Part shown: positions 60,064-64,000 of the stretch, piece after piece
How positions within the stretch are numbered: position 1 is the first letter of the stretch
Layout of the letters: each line of letters starts with the position of its first letter
Source of the DNA: Acetanaerobacterium elongatum
GTDB taxonomy: Bacteria; Bacillota; Clostridia; Oscillospirales; Ruminococcaceae
DNA length: 64,000 bases
NCBI RefSeq assembly: GCF_900103835.1
Contig: NZ_FNID01000008.1
Location: 3,887 to 67,886, forward strand
Direction: 5' to 3'
The notes under the pieces: generated by a model
The model's input: the letters and a program-made list of their open reading frames with translations, nothing else
The model's database searches: none
Told to the model about the DNA's origin: nothing
Position numbers and translations under genes: made by a program

Positions 60064-61005
60064 ATGACTGAGCTGCTCAACATTCTGAAGGTCACGCTGG
60101 AGGAGGGCTTTATGTATGCCCTGCTTGCCCTCGGCGTGTACATTACCTACAGCATCCTGGACTTCCCCGATCTTTCGGTGGACGGCACCGTGCCGTTTGG
60201 CGCAGTGATTACCGGCGTGCTGATTACGATGGGGGTAAACCCCTGGCTGTGCGTGCTGATCTCGTTTTTGGCGGGGGCACTGGCGGGCAGCGTTACGGGG
60301 CTTTTGCATGTAAAGCTTAAGATACGCCCGCTTTTATGCGGCATTCTGGTGATGACGGCGCTTTTATCCATCAACCTTGTTATTCTGATGGCGGGCACCG
60401 GCGGCAAGACGATTGTATCGTTCTTTAACCTGCCCACCATCTTCAGCGACCTGCCCGCGAGCCTGATTCCCCAGAAGATTCTGGGCTTTCAGCTGACGGC
60501 GCTCTTTGTTACTCTGCTGCTGGCGCTCATCAGCAAGCTGGGGCTGGATGCCTACCTTTCCACCAAGTCGGGCCTGCTGCTTCGGGCCACCGGCAGCAAC
60601 CAGCAGTATGTTACCATGCTGGCGCGCGACCCCGGACGCATGAAGGTGCTCGGCCTTGCCATCGGCAACGGCTTTGCGGGGCTTGCAGGCTCGGTAATTG
60701 CACAGCAGAAGGGCTCGGCAGACCTTTCGATGGGCCCGGGCATGGTGGTAATAGGCTTGGCCTCGGTAATCATCGGGTTAAGCTTGTTTAAAAAGGTGCG
60801 CTTTTTAAAGGCGACCACCAAGGTGCTGTTCGGTGCGCTGCTCTACAAGGCCTGCCTTTCGGCGGCGCTGGCGCTGGGGCTGCCCACGCAGTACCTTAAG
60901 CTGTTGATGGCGGTTATCTTCACCATCGCACTGGTTAGCAGCAACATTTTAAAGAAGGGCGCACGCAGAGCGGCCCTCACGGAAGGGAGTATCGCAGATG
61001 CTTGA
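60064..61005 (+). CDS. trpY: ABC transporter permease, TrpY type
   Basis: A 313-residue membrane protein with eight to nine helices of the COG4120 permease family (branched-chain/sugar-type fold). The conserved YITYSILDFPDLSVDGTVPF near the N-terminus and RATGSNQQYVTMLARDPGRM are family traits. It pairs with TrpX and TrpZ. The start ATG 60064 follows GGAAAGG. It overlaps trpZ by eight bases, and is separated from trpX by a repeat array. Confidence 0.88.
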   Translation: MTELLNILKVTLEEGFMYALLALGVYITYSILDFPDLSVDGTVPFGAVITGVLITMGVNPWLCVLISFLAGALAGSVTGLLHVKLKIRPLLCGILVMTALLSINLVILMAGTGGKTIVSFFNLPTIFSDLPASLIPQKILGFQLTALFVTLLLALISKLGLDAYLSTKSGLLLRATGSNQQYVTMLARDPGRMKVLGLAIGNGFAGLAGSVIAQQKGSADLSMGPGMVVIGLASVIIGLSLFKKVRFLKATTKVLFGALLYKACLSAALALGLPTQYLKLLMAVIFTIALVSSNILKKGARRAALTEGSIADA

Positions 61006-61771
61006 GTTTGAAAAAATCGTGAAGCTCTTTAACGCCGGTACCCCCGACGAGGTGGCGCTGTTTGACGGCTTTGATTTTAGGGTGGAAAAGGGCGAGTTTG
61101 TGTCGATTATCGGCTCCAACGGCTCGGGCAAGACTACGCTTTTAAACCTTGCCTGCGGCTCGCTGCCGATAGACGGCGGCAGCATACGCTTTAACGGCAG
61201 GGATATTACCCGGGAAAGTGAGCACAGGCGCGCTCAGTTCATCGGGCGCGTGTTTCAAGACCCGCAGAAGGGCTCGTGCGGCGACCTTACCATTTTAGAG
61301 AACATGGCGCTTGCCGACAACAAAAAGGGCGTGTATGCCCTGGGGCGCGCCATTAACCGCAGGCGTATCGATTACTACCGCAGCCTGCTGGAGCCCTGCG
61401 GCATGGGGCTGGAGAACCGCTTAAACGTGCCGGCTTCTACCCTTTCGGGCGGGCAGCGTCAGGCGCTTGCGCTGGTGATTGCGGGCATGACCGATATCGA
61501 GCTGCTGATCTTAGACGAGCACACCGCGGCGCTCGACCCCAAGTCGTCTGAAACGGTGATGGAGCTTACCGACAAGCTGGTGAAGGAGAAGAAGGTTACC
61601 ACGCTGATGGTGACGCATAATCTGCGCTTTGCCTTAAACTACGGCACCCGCCTGGTGATGATGCACGAGGGCCACTGTGTGATGGATGTAAGCGGCACCG
61701 CGAAGCAGGCGACCTCGATTGACGCGGTGCTCAAGGTGTTTAATGAGATTAGCATTGAGTGCGGGAACTAG
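60998..61771 (+). CDS. trpZ: ABC transporter ATP-binding protein, TrpZ type
   Basis: A 257-residue ATPase with Walker A GSNGSGKTT (residues 39-47), signature LSGGQRQALAL (about 150) and Walker B LLILDEHTAALDP, then the switch His in MVTHNLRFAL. It belongs to the COG1101 group encoded with COG2984 and COG4120 partners, and energises uptake by TrpXY. A terminator follows the stop codon after about ten bases. Confidence 0.92.
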   Translation: MLEFEKIVKLFNAGTPDEVALFDGFDFRVEKGEFVSIIGSNGSGKTTLLNLACGSLPIDGGSIRFNGRDITRESEHRRAQFIGRVFQDPQKGSCGDLTILENMALADNKKGVYALGRAINRRRIDYYRSLLEPCGMGLENRLNVPASTLSGGQRQALALVIAGMTDIELLILDEHTAALDPKSSETVMELTDKLVKEKKVTTLMVTHNLRFALNYGTRLVMMHEGHCVMDVSGTAKQATSIDAVLKVFNEISIECGN

Positions 61772-61781
61772 GCAAGCTTAA

Positions 61782-61819
61782 AAAACGGCATCGCGTATGA
61801 ACTGCGCGGTGCTTTTTTG
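61782..61819 (+). terminator. terminator of the transporter operon
   Basis: GGCATCGCG and CGCGGTGC form a stem with one wobble around a TATGAACTG loop, followed by TTTTTT. Confidence 0.75.
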
Positions 61820-61858
61820 ATTTTTCGACAAGAAATGCCACAATTTCCCGCTTTACTG

Positions 61859-61887
61859 TTGAAAAGCGTCAGCGTTAGTGCTAATAT
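61859..61887 (+). promoter_or_regulatory. promoter of the response regulator gene
   Basis: TTGAAA (61859-61864), 17-base spacer, TAATAT (61882-61887). The remaining leader to 62020 is about 125 bases with no gene and no clear structure. Confidence 0.65.
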
Positions 61888-62020
61888 TATACTGGTATAT
61901 CTTTATGATGTGGGGGAACAGCCCAAAACATATCCTCTATAAGTATCAGCAGCCCCCGGCCGGCAGGAACTCGTTTGTGAAAGGTAATTGCATTATTGAG
62001 CATTACAGAGGTGACTTTAA

Positions 62021-62731
62021 GTGATTACCATATTATGCTGTGACGATAACGCAGAGCAGCTGAAGCTGTTAGAGGCCGAGCTTTCTGCACTGGATATAGG
62101 AGAGCCGATAAATCCGTACTATTTTACAACCGGAGAGGAACTGCTGGATTACGCGGCACACCACGGAAACGCCGTGGATATGGTTATCTGCGATATCCTT
62201 TTAGACGAAAAAAACGGCATTAAGCTTGCGGGCTTAATCAAGCAGCAGTTTCCGCACATACAGGTAATCTTCATGTCGTCGTTTGACCAGCTGATTGAGG
62301 ATACCTACCATGTGGACCATATCTCGTTTTTAAAGAAGCCGGTTCGGCGGGAGCGGCTGATGTTATCGATAAAAAAGGCCGCGGCTGCGGCGAAGGCCAA
62401 GCGAGGGCTATTTATAACGGTGCGCTGCAAGGGGGCAGTAAAGAAGCTGGATATCTCGAAAATTCTGTATGTGGAGGCTCACCTGCGGGAGGTAAGGATT
62501 GTAACCGAGGTGGAGAGTGTGGTTGCGAACAACCGTTTTTCGGAGGTAAGCGCCATGCTGGATAACCGGTTTATCAACTGCCACAAAAGCTATCTGGTAA
62601 ATATCGATAAGGTAAGCCAGATTTACCGCCTGCAGTTTATTTTAAAGAATGATATGGTTATTCCCATCGCCATGGCACGCTATGATGAGGTGCGCAAGCA
62701 GTACATGACCTACCTTGGAGCGGAGCTGTAG
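62021..62731 (+). CDS. LytTR-type response regulator (AgrA-like)
   Basis: A 236-residue response regulator. The receiver domain has the acidic pair Asp8-Asp9, phospho-acceptor Asp58 in VICDILLDEKNG and Lys106 in FLKKP. The C-terminal LytTR domain (about 130-236) includes ILYVEAHLREV and FINCHKSYLVNIDKV, the family's DNA-binding beta structure. Start is GTG 62021 after AGAGGTG. It lies 62 bases before a sensor kinase gene of the AgrC type, so the two form a two-component system, probably answering a peptide signal. Confidence 0.92.
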   Translation: MITILCCDDNAEQLKLLEAELSALDIGEPINPYYFTTGEELLDYAAHHGNAVDMVICDILLDEKNGIKLAGLIKQQFPHIQVIFMSSFDQLIEDTYHVDHISFLKKPVRRERLMLSIKKAAAAAKAKRGLFITVRCKGAVKKLDISKILYVEAHLREVRIVTEVESVVANNRFSEVSAMLDNRFINCHKSYLVNIDKVSQIYRLQFILKNDMVIPIAMARYDEVRKQYMTYLGAEL

Positions 62732-62792
62732 GCCTTAAAAACTGAACAAACAGTTATTATCGGATAAATGCGCAGCGTTGGAGGGAAACCCA

Positions 62793-64000
62793 TTGAATGC
62801 GGACGAGGTTGCCTGGATTGTTGCCCTTGCCGTGCTGTCGGGAGTTCTGCGTGTATGCCTCTATAACCGCGTCTTTATCCCACGCTTCGGGCGGCTGAAC
62901 TACCTTGCGGGCTGCCTGATTGCGGTGGGCTTTGCCCTGTTGCGCCTTTACACCAATGCGTCCGGTGCTGCCAGCATGGCTTTAAGCCTTTGCGTAATGG
63001 CAGCGATATTTGCCATTTACCAAAGTAAGCCTGCGGTATTTGTTATTGTTCATTTCGGTTTAATAATGTTTCAGCTGCTGGTTTTCAGCTTATTAACCAT
63101 AAGCCCGTGGCATAGCAGGTATATCAATCATCTGTGGCTGCTGCGCATTTTGCTCGTGGCTGAAATTATACCGATAGCCTGCTGCATAGCGGCAGGACCA
63201 AGACTTCTTTCCTACATAAAAGGGATAGACGAAGCGGCGGCGAAAATAGCATTGGTGTTGCCGCTGTTTTCGCTGTTTCTGTTTTCGGGGGCATACTTGA
63301 TGGGAATAATCGACCTTCTTAACGATCAGCAGAAGGGCTACGGCATACTGATAGCGCTTTCCATAGCGGGGATACTGCAGATTATTGCGATTGTGCTGTT
63401 TTACCAAAACCGGCTGCGCAGGCAGCGTATTGCGTTCATGCAACAGCAGCTTGCCCTGCAGCAGGCACATTATCGCAGCCTGTATAGCTGCCTTAACGAT
63501 CTGGGGAGTATCCGCATGAAGTCCTGCGAGCTGATTGCGCAGCTATCCCGGCAGCTTGATGAGGGCAGCTATGACGAGGCATTGGCGGTTGTTGAAGAAA
63601 TCTCGAGTGGAATTGAACTGTCCGGAAGCATGCAGGTGTGCCGAAACAAAATGATCAATGCGCTGCTTTCGCACAAGTTTGGCGAGGCAAAACGGCAGGG
63701 CATTACCTGTGAGTTTGAGGTGACGCTCAACGAGAGCACCGGTGTGGATGATATCAGCCTGTGCAGCATCTTCGGAAATATTATGGATAACGCGATTCGG
63801 GCCTGTGGCATGCTGAAAGCCGGAGAGCCGAAAGTTATCACGCTTAAATGTGCGGAGATTGCCGGGATGTTGATTATCAAGCAGGAGAACCCGCTGCCCG
63901 AGGGGTTTACCTTAACTGGCAGCGCCCCCGAGACCACCAAGCCGGATAAGCAAAAGCACGGCATCGGCACCAAGATACTTTCCCGTGTTGCCGCGCGGTA
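62793..64000 (+). CDS. AgrC-like sensor kinase, GHKL ATPase, cut by the window end
   Basis: About 402 codons are visible from TTG 62793, which follows GGAGGG by seven bases; the gene runs off the right edge. The N-terminal half has six or more membrane helices, then a coiled stretch (RQRIAFMQQQLALQQAHY) and a GHKL ATPase domain with N-box NIMDNAIRA and G-box KHGIGTK. At the place where AgrC-type kinases carry RHD, this protein has Arg-Met-Lys (SIRMKSCELIAQL), so the usual phospho-acceptor His appears to be missing. Confidence 0.85.
   Translation, partial: MNADEVAWIVALAVLSGVLRVCLYNRVFIPRFGRLNYLAGCLIAVGFALLRLYTNASGAASMALSLCVMAAIFAIYQSKPAVFVIVHFGLIMFQLLVFSLLTISPWHSRYINHLWLLRILLVAEIIPIACCIAAGPRLLSYIKGIDEAAAKIALVLPLFSLFLFSGAYLMGIIDLLNDQQKGYGILIALSIAGILQIIAIVLFYQNRLRRQRIAFMQQQLALQQAHYRSLYSCLNDLGSIRMKSCELIAQLSRQLDEGSYDEALAVVEEISSGIELSGSMQVCRNKMINALLSHKFGEAKRQGITCEFEVTLNESTGVDDISLCSIFGNIMDNAIRACGMLKAGEPKVITLKCAEIAGMLIIKQENPLPEGFTLTGSAPETTKPDKQKHGIGTKILSRVAAR

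Noticed and set aside
1-64000. CRISPR array
   Set aside because: The palindromes recur with fixed edges but at irregular distances, in both orientations and without uniform spacers; no cas genes are present.

Overview
The window looks like a chromosomal stretch of a Gram-positive anaerobe of the class Clostridia, most likely Oscillospirales (the Ruminococcaceae / Clostridium leptum side). The signs are a complete Rnf ferredoxin:NAD+ oxidoreductase operon in the order C-D-G-E-A-B, a T-box-controlled tryptophan-type ABC transporter, strong AGGAGG-type ribosome binding sites, many Ser-rich lipoproteins with short Firmicute signal peptides, AgrA/AgrC-like signalling, and dockerin-like and cohesin-like domains. 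Genus-level assignment cannot be made from the sequence alone.

Layout. 1-8.7 kb: AEC permease, methyltransferase and CPBP protease, a large lipoprotein, a sigma factor with a membrane partner, TrmO, a flavodoxin, a decayed DUF2935 locus, a transglutaminase-like lipoprotein and tRNA-Pro(UGG). 8.8-14 kb: MarR regulator with an FMN-binding partner, nitroreductase, acyltransferase, a small membrane protein and glycyl-tRNA synthetase. 14-17 kb: three lipoproteins, two of them tandem paralogues. 17-23.6 kb: NusG-domain-II protein and the Rnf operon. 24-31.5 kb: alanine racemase, a candidate small RNA, a MerR/TipAS regulator, a small basic ORF with a terminator inside it, a radical SAM protein, a lipoprotein, a glycosyltransferase and a YlxP-like protein. 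31.5-35.8 kb: an ArsR-controlled arsenic/thiol-redox operon. 36-40.5 kb: cytidine deaminase, DUF3237 protein, a structured non-coding element, and deoC-deoD-deoB for deoxynucleoside catabolism. 40.5-57.5 kb: a large secreted-protein locus on the minus strand. 57.7-61.8 kb: T-box and the trpXYZ-type transporter. 61.8-64 kb: LytTR response regulator and a truncated-by-window sensor kinase.

The most striking region is 40.6-57.5 kb. Two adjacent proteins of 1235 and 1281 residues are papain-family (C1A) proteins in which the active-site order is rearranged: the His and Asn half sits at the N-terminus and the Gln/Cys half about 400 residues downstream, beyond a lectin-like domain and a Pro/Gly/Ser/Glu linker. 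Both end in a dockerin-like domain. The gene just upstream encodes a 2212-residue protein with an N-terminal cohesin-like domain followed by a long string of Ig-like (Big) domains. Together they suggest an extracellular protease complex held together by cohesin-dockerin contacts; a C39-like cysteine protease and a C-terminally membrane-anchored protein with the same linker motif follow on the same strand.

Intergenic regions are filled with short palindromes that share constant edges (GTAG-GGG on one side, CCGCGG on the other) but have different, internally compensated stems. They fall into about ten stem classes, with at least 30 copies in the window. The GTAG foot resembles bacterial REP elements. 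Eleven copies lie in an 800-base gap that splits the trpX-type gene from its permease and ATPase genes.
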